Positions 26,000-34,549 of a stretch of 64,000 nucleotides of DNA are shown in pieces (the stretch's first letter is position 1; each line of letters starts with the position of its first letter). This stretch comes from CG2-30-36-16 sp964372115 (GTDB lineage Bacteria > Bacteroidota > Ignavibacteria > Ignavibacteriales > Ignavibacteriaceae). The position numbers and the translations under genes were made by a program. The stretch spans positions 1-64,000 of the forward strand of contig CAYJPN010000019.1 in the NCBI GenBank assembly GCA_964372115.1. Reading direction: 5' to 3'. Under the pieces are notes generated by a model. It saw only the letters and a list, made by a program, of their open reading frames with translations, did not search any database and was not told the origin of the DNA.

Positions 26000-26638
26000 A
26001 TGATAAATGTTGCGATTGTTGAAGACAACAACACCATTAGAGAGGGGTTAGCGGCTTTAATAAACGGAACCCCCGGGTATAAGTGCGTGGGTTGTTACCC
26101 CGATTGTGAGTCTTTTCTCGATGAATTTGAAAATACAAAAGTTGAAGTTGTATTAATGGATATAGGGCTCCCCGGTATGAACGGGATTGAAGGCGTTAAA
26201 AGAGCTAAACAATTAAACCCCGATTTAAATATTTTAATGCTAACTATATATGAGGAAAGCAGCTACGTTTTTGAAGCTCTCTGTGCCGGCGCTTGCGGTT
26301 ATCTCGTAAAAAAAACTCCTCCCACAAGACTGCTTGAAGCAATAAAAGAAATTTCGGAAGGCGGTTCTCCTATGAGTTCGCATATTGCAAGGCAGGTAAT
26401 AAAAACTTTTCAAGATAATAGTAACATCCCCACTAACAACCCGCAGTATGATTTAACGGAAAGAGAAAAAGAAGTGCTTAGGGCGTTAACCAATGGGAAC
26501 AATTATCAGGAGATAGCCGACAACCTTTCAATTAGCGTAGACACCGTTCGTCATCATATAAGAAACATTTATAAAAAATTGCACGTCCACTCGCAATCGC
26601 AGGCGGTTGTAAAAGCTCTTAAAAAAAAATTGATTTAG
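26000..26638 (+). CDS. NarL/FixJ family response regulator
   Basis: 212-residue regulator. The receiver domain has the acidic pair VEDN near 8-11, the phospho-acceptor Asp in VVLMDIGLPGMNG (about residue 54), Thr in LMLTIYEE and Lys in YLVKKTPP. The C-terminal LuxR-type helix-turn-helix begins LTEREKEVLRAL and includes NLSISVDTVRHHIRNIYKKL. It lies directly after the Reg_prop kinase, its obvious partner. Target genes are not shown by the sequence. Confidence 0.93.
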   Translation: MINVAIVEDNNTIREGLAALINGTPGYKCVGCYPDCESFLDEFENTKVEVVLMDIGLPGMNGIEGVKRAKQLNPDLNILMLTIYEESSYVFEALCAGACGYLVKKTPPTRLLEAIKEISEGGSPMSSHIARQVIKTFQDNSNIPTNNPQYDLTEREKEVLRALTNGNNYQEIADNLSISVDTVRHHIRNIYKKLHVHSQSQAVVKALKKKLI

Positions 26639-26756
26639 TAATCTCCAACCGCATATTCATGTAGGTAATGTTACGGTGCATACATCTTTTCTATAAAAAC
26701 TACATATACATGCCATTGTACCGATGTTCCCCTTTTATTTAATTAAAATTAGAGTT

Positions 26757-26880
26757 GTTAAGGTTTTGGTTGAACCTTGCAGCTCCCGTTGTGTGAGTGA
26801 ATTTTACCGGCTTGAGAGTTATTAAAGCCAGCTATACTTAATGGAGCCAGGAACCCGCTTTAAAAACGCGACAGCCGGTA
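26757..26880 (+). other. Structured leader upstream of the small gene at 26941
   Basis: The 300-base gap before the small gene contains an AAGGTT/AACCTT hairpin (about 26759-26777) and a closed domain bounded by TACCGGCT (26805-26812) and AGCCGGTA (26873-26880). Inside the latter AGCCAGGAACCCGC recalls the 3' box of cobalamin riboswitches, and CAGCTCCCGTTGTGTGA before it loosely recalls another conserved block, but the other required blocks are missing. I call it a candidate regulatory RNA without class. Confidence 0.3.
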
Positions 26881-26940
26881 TAATTTAATAACGGTTTTTA
26901 TTTGTACAATTTCCACCACAACATTTTTGGAGAATTGGTT

Positions 26941-27210
26941 ATGGAGAATCATGCATACAGCAGCCGCCATAAAAATCCTTTAAAGGATCTGATTAGTGAT
27001 GAAGTTTATGAAATTCTCAACAGCAGAGGGCTTCTACACGAAACTTCCGTGCGCGATCGGGAAATAAGAATTCGGTTTAGAATTCTTCGCTCGCAAAAAA
27101 TGAAAGTGGCAGACGCCATAGAGGTTTTAATGAAGGATTACCCATACCTGCAATTCGATACTATAAAAAAGATAGTCCATCATCCGCCGAAGCATGTTAG
27201 GGAAAGTTGA
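26941..27210 (+). CDS. Small conserved-looking helical protein, possible HTH
   Basis: 89 residues from ATG 26941, which has GGAGA seven bases upstream; a longer TTG form is unlikely. Sequence is Arg/Lys/His-rich and helical: DREIRIRFRILRSQKMKVAD, then IEVLMKDYPYLQFDTIKKIV. The end resembles the second half of a Mor-like or homeodomain-like helix-turn-helix (short turn followed by DTIKKIV), so DNA or RNA binding is possible. I do not recognise the family. It is monocistronic, with its own structured leader and its own terminator-like hairpin. Confidence 0.6.
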   Translation: MENHAYSSRHKNPLKDLISDEVYEILNSRGLLHETSVRDREIRIRFRILRSQKMKVADAIEVLMKDYPYLQFDTIKKIVHHPPKHVRES

Positions 27211-27220
27211 ATGCTTTTTT

Positions 27221-27297
27221 CCCATCCTGTTGATAAATATTTTTGTTAATTTTAACGGAGTTGATATTAAAATTTGGATACCGGATGGGAGTTTTTT
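27221..27297 (+). terminator. Long-loop terminator after the small gene
   Basis: CCCATCC (27221-27227) pairs with GGATGGG (27283-27289) and is followed by an eight-T run. The loop contains a second inverted repeat (AATTTTAA / TTAAAATT). It lies 10 bases after the stop of the 89-residue protein. The next ~200 bases to the aminotransferase hold no gene. Confidence 0.6.
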
Positions 27298-27499
27298 TTA
27301 TAATTAAAAAATAATCATTCCCCTTCCACAAATAGATGATATACAATTCTTAGAATATTATTTTAAAAATCTTACACCACCGTCTTAAAAATTTCATGTT
27401 AATTTTAATTCGCTCTTGCTTCTAAGCAATGGGTGAAATATGTTTCATACACTAATTTTTTAAATAATACAGTTTTTCTAATTATCCGGGAATGGAATT

Positions 27500-28717
27500 A
27501 TGAGTCTAAGCCAAATAGCAAAGTCTATTAAAGCTTCGCCTACGCTGAAGCTTAACGAAAAAGCCGCGATACTCCGACAAAAAGGGGATCCGGTTATTCA
27601 TCTTGGAGGCGGCGAGCCAAAAACAAAAGCCCCGATGGACGCGCTCATCGCTGCCGCGGGTCTTCTCAACTCTGGAGAAGTTCGTTACGCGCCTGCCGAT
27701 GGTATACCCGAACTAAAAAAAGCAATAATACGCTATACTGAAGAATTTTATAATAAAAAAGTAGCTCCTGAAAATGTTATGGCATCGGGCGGAGCAAAGC
27801 AGGCAATTATGGTTGCTCTGCAGGCAATATTAAATCCGCAAGAGGAAGTTATTTATCCGGCTCCGTATTGGGTAAGTTATCCGGATATGGCAAAACTTTG
27901 CGGCGCAATAGGTGTACCGGTTTTACCTGACGACGGCACTTTTTATCCGCGAATTCAGGATATAGAACAACGCGTCGGTTCTTATACAAAAGCAGTTATA
28001 ATCAACTCGCCTAATAACCCAACCGGCGTTATGTACAGCAAAGAGTTTATTGCCGATATAGTTGAATACTGCGAGAAAAAAGATCTTTATTTAATTATGG
28101 ATGATATATACCATCGCCTTATTTTTGACGGTAACAAACCGATTAACTGCTACCAGTTTGCAAAAAAGCAGGGAGAAAACTCAAAAATTATTTTGATAAA
28201 CGGAGTTTCCAAACAATACGCAATGACCGGCTTTAGAATAGGCTGGGCTGTGGCTAATAAAAAATTAATTGAAGTAATGACGAATATTCAAGGGCATCAA
28301 ACTTCCGGACCTTCTGTTCTTTTGCAAAAAGCTGCAGTTGGAGCAATAAACGGTATTCAATCGAGTGTTGAAAGCCTGCGCGTTACACTTGAAAATAACC
28401 GCGATATTATGATCGATTTGTTAAATTCTTTTGAAGGTGTTAAAGTTACAAAACCCGATGGAACATTTTATTGTTTTGCCGATTTTAGTAACTACGAAAA
28501 AAACTCAAACAAACTTTCAGAATTTTTAATCGATAAAGTTCAGGTTCTTACCGTTCCCGGTAAAGAGTTTGGTTTGGATGGCTATTTGCGACTCAGTTAC
28601 TGCGGTTCAATTAAAGAAATAACCGAGGGAATTGAAAGAATGAAATGGGCATTGGACCCAAACTCGCCTAACGAACTTTATATAGGCGACCGTAAATTAG
28701 TGAGGGATTGGGCATGA
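27500..28717 (+). CDS. PLP-dependent class I/II aminotransferase (aspartate aminotransferase-like)
   Basis: 405-residue fold-type I aminotransferase. The N-terminal VIHLGGGEPKTKAP, SGGAKQAIMVALQA for phosphate binding, SPNNPTGVMYSKEF, DDIYHRLIF and the PLP lysine in NGVSKQYAMTGFRIGWA are all present, as is a C-terminal YLRLSYCGS with the substrate-carboxylate Arg. It is probably an aspartate or aromatic aminotransferase of the 1b subgroup. Its stop overlaps the pckA start by four bases (ATGA), linking oxaloacetate formation to PEP carboxykinase. Confidence 0.9.
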   Translation: MSLSQIAKSIKASPTLKLNEKAAILRQKGDPVIHLGGGEPKTKAPMDALIAAAGLLNSGEVRYAPADGIPELKKAIIRYTEEFYNKKVAPENVMASGGAKQAIMVALQAILNPQEEVIYPAPYWVSYPDMAKLCGAIGVPVLPDDGTFYPRIQDIEQRVGSYTKAVIINSPNNPTGVMYSKEFIADIVEYCEKKDLYLIMDDIYHRLIFDGNKPINCYQFAKKQGENSKIILINGVSKQYAMTGFRIGWAVANKKLIEVMTNIQGHQTSGPSVLLQKAAVGAINGIQSSVESLRVTLENNRDIMIDLLNSFEGVKVTKPDGTFYCFADFSNYEKNSNKLSEFLIDKVQVLTVPGKEFGLDGYLRLSYCGSIKEITEGIERMKWALDPNSPNELYIGDRKLVRDWA

Positions 28718-30366
28718 GTAAATATTTAGAATTTAATACGCCCGCAAGTAAAGAAGCAAAAGAACTTGCTTCCGATTATAAACTTGCAAACCACGGTTTT
28801 ATTGAACTTGATAAAGTTTTTTGGAACCTGCCCGATGAAGCGCTTTATGAAGAAGCCATTTTCCGTAACGAAGGGAAAATGGGTAAAGGCGGACCACTTA
28901 TCGTCAACACAGGCAAACACACCGCAAGAGCCGCCGCGGATAAATTTGTTGTACGCGAAGAAACCACGGAAGATAAAATTTGGTGGGGCGTTTATAATCG
29001 TCCCTTCACCTCAGAAAAATTTAACGGACTGCTCGCACGCGTACAAGCTTACTGTCAGGGTGAAGAGTTATTTGTGCAGGATTGTTACGCCGGCGCCGAC
29101 CCTGAATACAAGCTGGCTGTAAGAATTATTACGGAAAAAGCGTGGCACAGTCTTTTTGCCCGTAATATGTTTATTACAACAGATGACCAGGACACATTAA
29201 AAAAGTTTATGCCGGACTTTACAGTTATTGCTCTGCCCGGTTTTAAAGCCGATCCTAAAATTGACGGCACAAGAACCGATACAGGAATAATACTTAATTT
29301 TGATTCACGCATTGCGCTTATTGTTAACTCGTTATACGGCGGCGAAATAAAAAAATCTGTATTTACAGTTTTAAATTTCTTGCTGACCTTTCAGGATGTT
29401 TTACCTATGCACTGCAGCGCCAACGTTGGTAAAAACGGCGATGCCGCTTTATTCTTTGGTTTAAGCGGAACTGGTAAAACAACTCTTTCCGCCGATCCTA
29501 ACCGCAAGCTTATCGGCGATGATGAGCACGGTTGGAGTTCTCAAGGCGTTTTCAATTTTGAAGGCGGCTGTTACGCAAAGGTAATACGTTTAAGTTCGGA
29601 ACATGAACCCGAGATACACAAAACAACGCATAGTTTCGGAACAATACTAGAAAACGTTGTGCATGATCCTGTAAGCCGTATGATAGATCTCGAGGACGAT
29701 ATGATAACCGAAAACACACGCGCTTCTTACCCGCTCGAGTTTATTCCTAATATCGTAAAAGAAGGTTATGTACACACTCATCCCAAAAATATTATCTTTC
29801 TTACATGCGATGCGTCGGGTGTTTTACCTCCGATAGCACGATTAAATCCCGAGCAGGCGCAATACCATTTTATAAGCGGATACACTTCAAAAATTGCCGG
29901 AACCGAAATAGGGCTTGGCATTGAACCGCAGATAACATTCAGCGCATGTTTCGGCGCGCCGTTTATGGTACGGCATCCGTTTGCATATGCAGAGATGTTA
30001 AAAGAAAGAATGTTAAAAAACGGCGCACAGTGCTGGCTTGTTAACACCGGCTGGGTTGGCGGAAGATTCGGAGTTGGTAAACGAATCAGTATTCGCCACA
30101 CACGTAATCTTTTGAATGCCGCGCTCGATGGTAAGTTAAACGAAGTAAAGTACCGGAAGGACGAACTATTCGGATTCGAGGTTCCACTTTCCTGCCCCGA
30201 AGTTCCGGAAGATGTTCTCGATCCCGCAAATTCGTGGGGCGATAAAAACGAATATTGGAAACGTTACGACGCACTTGCCGCACGCTTTATCGAAAACTTT
30301 AAGCTTTTCGAAAAAGGCAGCTCGGACGAAGTTAAAGCCGCCGGACCTAAACGAAAGAAAAAATAA
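28714..30366 (+). CDS. pckA: Phosphoenolpyruvate carboxykinase (ATP)
   Basis: About 550 residues from ATG 28714. It catalyses oxaloacetate + ATP to PEP + CO2 + ADP, the entry to gluconeogenesis. The kinase-1a P-loop reads GLSGTGKTTLSAD, the kinase-2/metal motif is LIGDDEHGW, and the N-terminal half has HTARAAADKFVVRE and the substrate stretch LNFLLTFQDVLPMHCSANVG. A normal-length ATP-type enzyme. Start overlaps the aminotransferase stop, and a strong terminator follows. It probably makes PEP from amino-acid-derived oxaloacetate. Confidence 0.96.
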   Translation: MSKYLEFNTPASKEAKELASDYKLANHGFIELDKVFWNLPDEALYEEAIFRNEGKMGKGGPLIVNTGKHTARAAADKFVVREETTEDKIWWGVYNRPFTSEKFNGLLARVQAYCQGEELFVQDCYAGADPEYKLAVRIITEKAWHSLFARNMFITTDDQDTLKKFMPDFTVIALPGFKADPKIDGTRTDTGIILNFDSRIALIVNSLYGGEIKKSVFTVLNFLLTFQDVLPMHCSANVGKNGDAALFFGLSGTGKTTLSADPNRKLIGDDEHGWSSQGVFNFEGGCYAKVIRLSSEHEPEIHKTTHSFGTILENVVHDPVSRMIDLEDDMITENTRASYPLEFIPNIVKEGYVHTHPKNIIFLTCDASGVLPPIARLNPEQAQYHFISGYTSKIAGTEIGLGIEPQITFSACFGAPFMVRHPFAYAEMLKERMLKNGAQCWLVNTGWVGGRFGVGKRISIRHTRNLLNAALDGKLNEVKYRKDELFGFEVPLSCPEVPEDVLDPANSWGDKNEYWKRYDALAARFIENFKLFEKGSSDEVKAAGPKRKKK

Positions 30367-30387
30367 AAATAATTTTTTTTATGATTT

Positions 30388-30418
30388 AAGGAGCCGCAAC
30401 CACGGCTCCTTTTTTTTA
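30388..30418 (+). terminator. Terminator of the aminotransferase-pckA operon
   Basis: Perfect stem AAGGAGCCG / CGGCTCCTT with a six-base loop, followed by eight T's, 22 bases after the pckA stop. Confidence 0.93.
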
Positions 30419-30515
30419 TTACGCAGTGAACTATTTTTCTTTTTAATTTATAAGCGGCTAACTATATTTACCGCAATTTAATTTTACAGACAATTTTGAA
30501 ATCACCGGAGCATAA

Positions 30516-31706
30516 TTGATATCCGAAAGAGTTAGAAGCATTGATACGTCTTTAACTATGAAAATTGCAGCCGAAGCAATAAAGATGAAATCTAAAGGAA
30601 TAGACGTTATTGATTTAAGCGTCGGCGAGCCTGACTTCCCTACCCCTGACAACGTAAAGGAAGCAGCCAAAAAAGCGATTGACAATAACCAGACTACTTA
30701 TACTTATAACGTCGGCACTATTGAACTTAGAAAAGCAATTGCAGAAAAATTTAGGCGCGACAACAACCTCACTTATCCGCTTGATCAAATAATTGTTTCT
30801 AACGGCGCAAAACAAGGAGTGTATAACGCGGTTAACGCTATTATTAATAATGATGATGAGGTTATTATTCCCGCTCCTTTCTGGGTTTCATACCCTGAAA
30901 TGGTAACCCTTGCAAGCGGGAAACCGGTTATTGTAAATTGCCCGGAAGAAACTGGTTTTAAATTAACTCCCGAATTACTTGAAAAAGCTGTAACGCCAAA
31001 AACAAAACTTCTTATTCTTTGCAATCCTTCTAACCCTACCGGCGCCGCTTATAATGCGGATGAACTACGGGCGCTCTCCGTAGTGATTGAGAAAGGTTCC
31101 TATTATATTATTTCAGATGAAATTTATGAGAAGCTTTTATACGATGACCAGAGGTTTACAAGTTTTGCTTCTTTAAGCGATTCGCTAAAAGAAAGAACAA
31201 TAATTGTAAACGGTGTATCGAAAGCATACGCGATGACCGGCTGGCGAATTGGGTATGCGGCGGGACCCGAAAAGATAATCTCCGCAATGAATAAAATACA
31301 AAGCCACAGCACATCTAACGCCTCTTCTATTTCGCAGGCGGCGGCTATTGAGGCGCTTGCCGGAGTTCAATCGGAAATCAATTCGATGATAAAAAAATTT
31401 GAGCGAAGAAGAAATTATCTTCATAAAGAATTAATTTCTATTGAAGGGATTAGCTGCTATAAATCGGAAGGGGCTTTTTATCTTTTTCCGAATGTTTCAA
31501 GCTATTTTCACAAATCGACAAATGTACTGAGGGTAGAAAACTCATACGATCTTGCGATGTATTTGTTATATGAAGCTAAAGTGGCGGTAGTGCCGGGCAG
31601 CGGTTTCGGCGCGGAAGGGTTTATAAGAGTGTGCTACTCAACTTCGATGGAAAATCTTATAAAAGCTGTGGCAAGAATAAAAGAGGCGTTGTTTAAACTT
31701 CAATAA
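30516..31706 (+). CDS. Second PLP-dependent aminotransferase, AspC-like
   Basis: 396-residue fold-type I aminotransferase. The opening ISERVRSIDTSLTMKIAAEA leads to LSVGEPDFPTP, the standard N-terminus of bacterial aspartate aminotransferases, which supports the TTG start (GGAG six bases upstream). Other motifs are YTYNVGTIELRKAIA, NPSNPTGAAYNADEL, SDEIYEKLLYDD, the PLP lysine in NGVSKAYAMTGWRIGYAAGP, and the C-terminal FIRVCYSTS. It is a paralogue of the gene at 27500, probably an aspartate or prephenate aminotransferase. It is transcribed separately, after the pckA terminator. Confidence 0.9.
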   Translation: MISERVRSIDTSLTMKIAAEAIKMKSKGIDVIDLSVGEPDFPTPDNVKEAAKKAIDNNQTTYTYNVGTIELRKAIAEKFRRDNNLTYPLDQIIVSNGAKQGVYNAVNAIINNDDEVIIPAPFWVSYPEMVTLASGKPVIVNCPEETGFKLTPELLEKAVTPKTKLLILCNPSNPTGAAYNADELRALSVVIEKGSYYIISDEIYEKLLYDDQRFTSFASLSDSLKERTIIVNGVSKAYAMTGWRIGYAAGPEKIISAMNKIQSHSTSNASSISQAAAIEALAGVQSEINSMIKKFERRRNYLHKELISIEGISCYKSEGAFYLFPNVSSYFHKSTNVLRVENSYDLAMYLLYEAKVAVVPGSGFGAEGFIRVCYSTSMENLIKAVARIKEALFKLQ

Positions 31707-32173
31707 CCGGGCGGTGTAGTTCTCAATATTGTCGGTTCCGGTTTAGCGAAACGTTTTTTTAGTGTTTCGGGCATTACCCGCTGAAGATAATTTATTGTTG
31801 CATTTCGGTCTGATAAAATTCTATCGCCGACAGATAAATTTGCCGCCACGATGTTCGAATCTATTCTTCTAACAATTTTAATATCAGTCAATTTGAAAAA
31901 TATTATCCCGCCGCTTTCTATCAAACTAATAACTTTCTTATCCCCTTCCGAACCATAAACCGCGGTTGAGGGAATTAAATAACCTTCTCCATTGTTCTGT
32001 AGACCCGGTTTTATTTCCGTAAGCGGCTGCTGTAACACAAGTGATGAAAAATAATCATTCCTGTTTCTGTCCATCACGGTGTATTGCGAACAACAAGGAA
32101 TAACGAATAATATTGGCAATAAAAAGAACGCTGCTAATTTTATTTTTTTGCTTCTCATTTTTAATAAATCCAT
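31700..32173 (-). CDS. Putative lipoprotein of unknown function
   Basis: Roughly 157 residues from ATG 32173; an in-frame start at 32227 and another ATG at 32158 are possible. A short basic segment and a hydrophobic run (LAAFFLLPILFVIPCC) end in Cys-Cys, which could be a lipobox. The mature part has GYLIPSTAVYGSEGDKKVISLIESGG and GGIIFFKLTDIKIV, predicted beta-strands, with no family I know. It overlaps the 3' end of the convergent aminotransferase gene by seven bases. Confidence 0.6.
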   Translation of the reverse strand: MDLLKMRSKKIKLAAFFLLPILFVIPCCSQYTVMDRNRNDYFSSLVLQQPLTEIKPGLQNNGEGYLIPSTAVYGSEGDKKVISLIESGGIIFFKLTDIKIVRRIDSNIVAANLSVGDRILSDRNATINYLQRVMPETLKKRFAKPEPTILRTTPPGY

Positions 32174-32462
32174 TGCTCCACCGGTTAATATTGGATGTCT
32201 ATTTTTATTCATTTTTTGTTTAGACATATGTATGATAATTTTTCACTTATAAAGTGAATTTAAAAATAACAAATAAAAATATTTATATACACAATTTCCG
32301 GGAACAATGTTAAGTTGGTTTATAAACTAACCTAAAAATCCCCGTCAGACAAATGGTTAACAGAATGCGGCTAAAGTTTATCCCTTTTATTTCAATATGG
32401 CGCCGGATATAAATGACGGGGCAATTAATAATCTAATAATGTATAAGGTTATTTAGTTATAC

Positions 32463-32667
32463 GTCCCCTTACGCAGTACTCTATTTCTGATGATATGGTT
32501 AACAATATTTTTATTAATATCAGCATGACTGAATGACTGAATGAAGATCATTAAAGTGTTTGATAGATTGAATTTAAACCATTCATCCATGCAGACATTC
32601 ATTCATTGATGCTTTAGCATTTAAGTTTTAGTTTTACTTAGTTGACTGTTCTTTTGCGTAAGGTGAC
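32463..32667. mobile_element. MITE-like element, copy 1
   Basis: 205-bp non-coding element with terminal inverted repeats: GTCCCCTTACGCA at the left and TGCGTAAGGTGAC at the right (12 of 13 matched). The interior shares recognisable blocks with copy 2 at 34336 (GCAGTACT, ATTTCTGATGA, CAATATTTTTATT, TGAATGACTG, TTTAAACCAT), at roughly 70% by eye. The left end is diverged and I see no target duplication. No transposase for it lies in the window. Confidence 0.7.
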
Positions 32668-32693
32668 TGAGAAAAATAATAGGGCGCTTTTTC

Positions 32694-32722
32694 TTGACAA
32701 TAATTTTTTTTACCGCTAAATT
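32694..32722 (+). promoter_or_regulatory. Sigma-70-like promoter ahead of the tandem-repeat region
   Basis: TTGACA (32694-32699), 17-base spacer, TAAATT (32717-32722), just right of MITE copy 1. Downstream are an 18-codon frame (32751-32807), a GAACCGG/CCGGTTC hairpin (32806-32840) and a CATCT/AGATG hairpin. From 32841 to 33065 I see no gene. Confidence 0.4.
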
Positions 32723-33065
32723 AAAAACGTAATTTTAACAGGCGCTAAAAATGAGAAACTATTTTTTAAAAATTAATTGTTCCCATAATAAATTCATTTC
32801 TTTATGAACCGGTATGCTTTTGCAGGGTCCTTTCCGGTTCGTTGACCTTTCGATAAATCCACGGTTAGTGGTATATAATATCAATGTTGAAATAAATTTT
32901 AGACTGCATCTATTGAGATGTAATGTATTCAGTTCTTTTTTTTATTGAAAAACTCAACTCTAAAAAATAGCATTTAAATTCAGTTATTAACATTTAATCC
33001 ATTTTATTTAGGTATGGTTAAACGCATGATTACATTTTATTAATGCGATTACACCCGCTGTAAAC

Positions 33066-33379
33066 GCGAAGCAGCTTTCCGAAAACGCGGAGTTACTTCC
33101 GGCAAATGCGGAATAACTTTCGACAAGCGCGAAACCGCTTACGGGGAGTGCAAAATAAGTGCCCGAAAATGCGGGATTACTTCCGGCATACGCGGAACTA
33201 CTTGCGTAAATAGCGGAAATGCTTACCGGGTATGCGAAACTAATTCCAACAAATGCGGAATTACTTTTGTTAAGTGCGGAACTACTTACGGCAGATGCGG
33301 AATGACTTGCATAAAATGCGAAAACGCTTGACGGTAGCGCGAAACTACTTCAGGCAAATGCGGAACGACTATTGGATGT
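33066..33379. repeat. Degenerate tandem array, 21-bp unit, about 15 copies
   Basis: Fifteen successive units, each starting GCGGAA or GCGAAA and reading approximately GCGGAACTACTTCCGGCAAAT. The unit length is exactly 21 bp in the first 14 copies (33066-33359), although the sequences have diverged widely; the last unit is 20 bp. One frame on each strand stays open across nearly the whole array but neither contains ATG, GTG or TTG at a useful place. The array ends 122 bases before the start of the gene at 33502. Confidence 0.93.
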
Positions 33380-33501
33380 GCGGAAAAAGAGGCTGAATTA
33401 AAAATATCCTATTTTTAAGGGAAATTGAGAGTTTTGTAAAAGAAAATAGATCAAAAAAAATTTGTAACAAATAAATTCAACTAACAATAGTGAGGATAAA
33501 A

Positions 33502-34194
33502 ATGCGAGATGAATTAGAGGTAAAATTTACAGCAGCCAGGGAAGTGAGAAGAGTCCTTGACGAAAACGCGGGTGAATATACATTAAACGAGCACTTAATT
33601 AATTTACGTACCGAACTCGGCAACGTAATAGATGAGATGAGCGCAAAGGATACCGAGCATAAAACGGCGGCAGCCGGAAAAACAGCCGAAAAATCCCTTG
33701 CGCGGGATTTTTTAACAAACCAGATACTTGCCGTTGCCGGGCTTATCCGTTCGATAGGTAAAAAAACGAGTGATCTTTCGTTGGTAGAAAACGCTAAAGT
33801 AAGCGGGGCGGGGTTAAAAAAAATGAGGGACGCGAACTTTGAGCTGAAAGCAAAAAATATTACCGAACTTGCGGAAACTAATGCAGCCGGGCTTGTTAAA
33901 TACGATTACACCGCTGAAGATATAGCCGCATTGCGTGCAGCCTACACGGCATTTGCCGCTGCTCTTAGCGCCAAAGACGGGGGCATTACAAATAAATCGG
34001 CAGCCTATCAACAGTTGAATGCCGCTGCAGACAGGGTTGATGACTTGCTTGATGATATTGAAGATGTTATGGAGGCTTACAGGCTAAAGAAGCCGGATTT
34101 GTATTTGAAGTATGAAATAGCATCCCGTGAAGTAAACACCGGAGTTAGGCATGAAGGCGGAGGAGACGAAGGAGAAGGTACGGCGACGCCGTAG
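33502..34194 (+). CDS. Helical protein of unknown function next to the 21-bp array
   Basis: About 230 residues from ATG 33502 (AGGA eight bases upstream). Almost entirely alpha-helical and rich in Ala, Glu, Lys and Asp: EVKFTAAREVRRVLDE at the start, a central FLTNQILAVAGLIRSIGKK, an Ala-rich ALRAAYTAFAAALSAKDGG, and an acidic LDDIEDVMEAY before a Gly/Glu-rich tail. No signal peptide, no membrane segment, no catalytic motif that I recognise. Codon use is clearly GC-richer than its surroundings. It sits between the two MITE-like elements and directly after the tandem array, so it may have moved as a unit with them. Function unknown. Confidence 0.65.
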   Translation: MRDELEVKFTAAREVRRVLDENAGEYTLNEHLINLRTELGNVIDEMSAKDTEHKTAAAGKTAEKSLARDFLTNQILAVAGLIRSIGKKTSDLSLVENAKVSGAGLKKMRDANFELKAKNITELAETNAAGLVKYDYTAEDIAALRAAYTAFAAALSAKDGGITNKSAAYQQLNAAADRVDDLLDDIEDVMEAYRLKKPDLYLKYEIASREVNTGVRHEGGGDEGEGTATP

Positions 34195-34218
34195 CAAGTA
34201 AAAAGTGAAAATTAAAAA

Positions 34219-34242
34219 TTAATCCGTTAGCTAACGGATTAA
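34219..34242. repeat. Perfect palindrome with core ATCCGTTAGCTAACGGAT
   Basis: 24-bp perfect palindrome 25 bases after the helical-protein gene. It may act as a terminator (A/T-rich flanks). Its 18-bp core recurs at about 38626 inside a cassette site. The centre GTTAGCTAAC is a GTTRRRY core fused head to head with an RYYYAAC core, as if two cassette recombination cores abutted. Confidence 0.75.
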
Positions 34243-34335
34243 AAAAGTTGAAAGTGGAAGGTAAAACCGTTGGTTAGCGGGTAAAGACCGGCATGTGGAA
34301 CTGCGCGGGTTTTTATTTCGCTGGCTGACGGGTAA

Positions 34336-34549
34336 GTCACCTTACGCAGTACTTGATTTCTGATGAAAAGGTTTACAATATTTTTATTTATAACCGGCAT
34401 GATTGAATGACTGCATGAAGCCCATTAAGATGTAAAATAAATAAAATTTAAACCATGCATCCATGCAGGCATGCATGCAAACATTCTTCCATGCTTTCGC
34501 AATGAAGTTATAGTCTTACTCCGTCGCCAATATTTTTGCGTAAGGTGAC
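34336..34549. mobile_element. MITE-like element, copy 2, with 7-bp target duplication
   Basis: 214-bp non-coding element with perfect 13-bp terminal inverted repeats GTCACCTTACGCA / TGCGTAAGGTGAC. It is flanked by identical CGGGTAA copies (34329-34335 and 34550-34556), a 7-bp target-site duplication. The interior contains stacked CATGCA-type palindromes. It is related to copy 1 at 32463. The remainder of 34195-34977 contains no credible gene; 34273-34737 has cassette-like ends GTTAGCGG / CCGCTAAC and may be a gene-less cassette into which this element inserted. Confidence 0.82.

Noticed and set aside
26757..26880. Cobalamin riboswitch
   Set aside because: Only a degenerate 3' box and a weak internal match are seen. 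GCCACTG and the GGGAA blocks are missing and the downstream gene is not a B12-related gene.
33016..33350. Repeat-protein genes on either strand of the 21-bp array
   Set aside because: The open frames lack ATG, GTG or TTG starts and ribosome sites. The openness follows from the repeat composition.
33066..33379. CRISPR array
   Set aside because: Units are contiguous 21-mers with no constant repeat plus variable spacer structure, and no cas genes are present.
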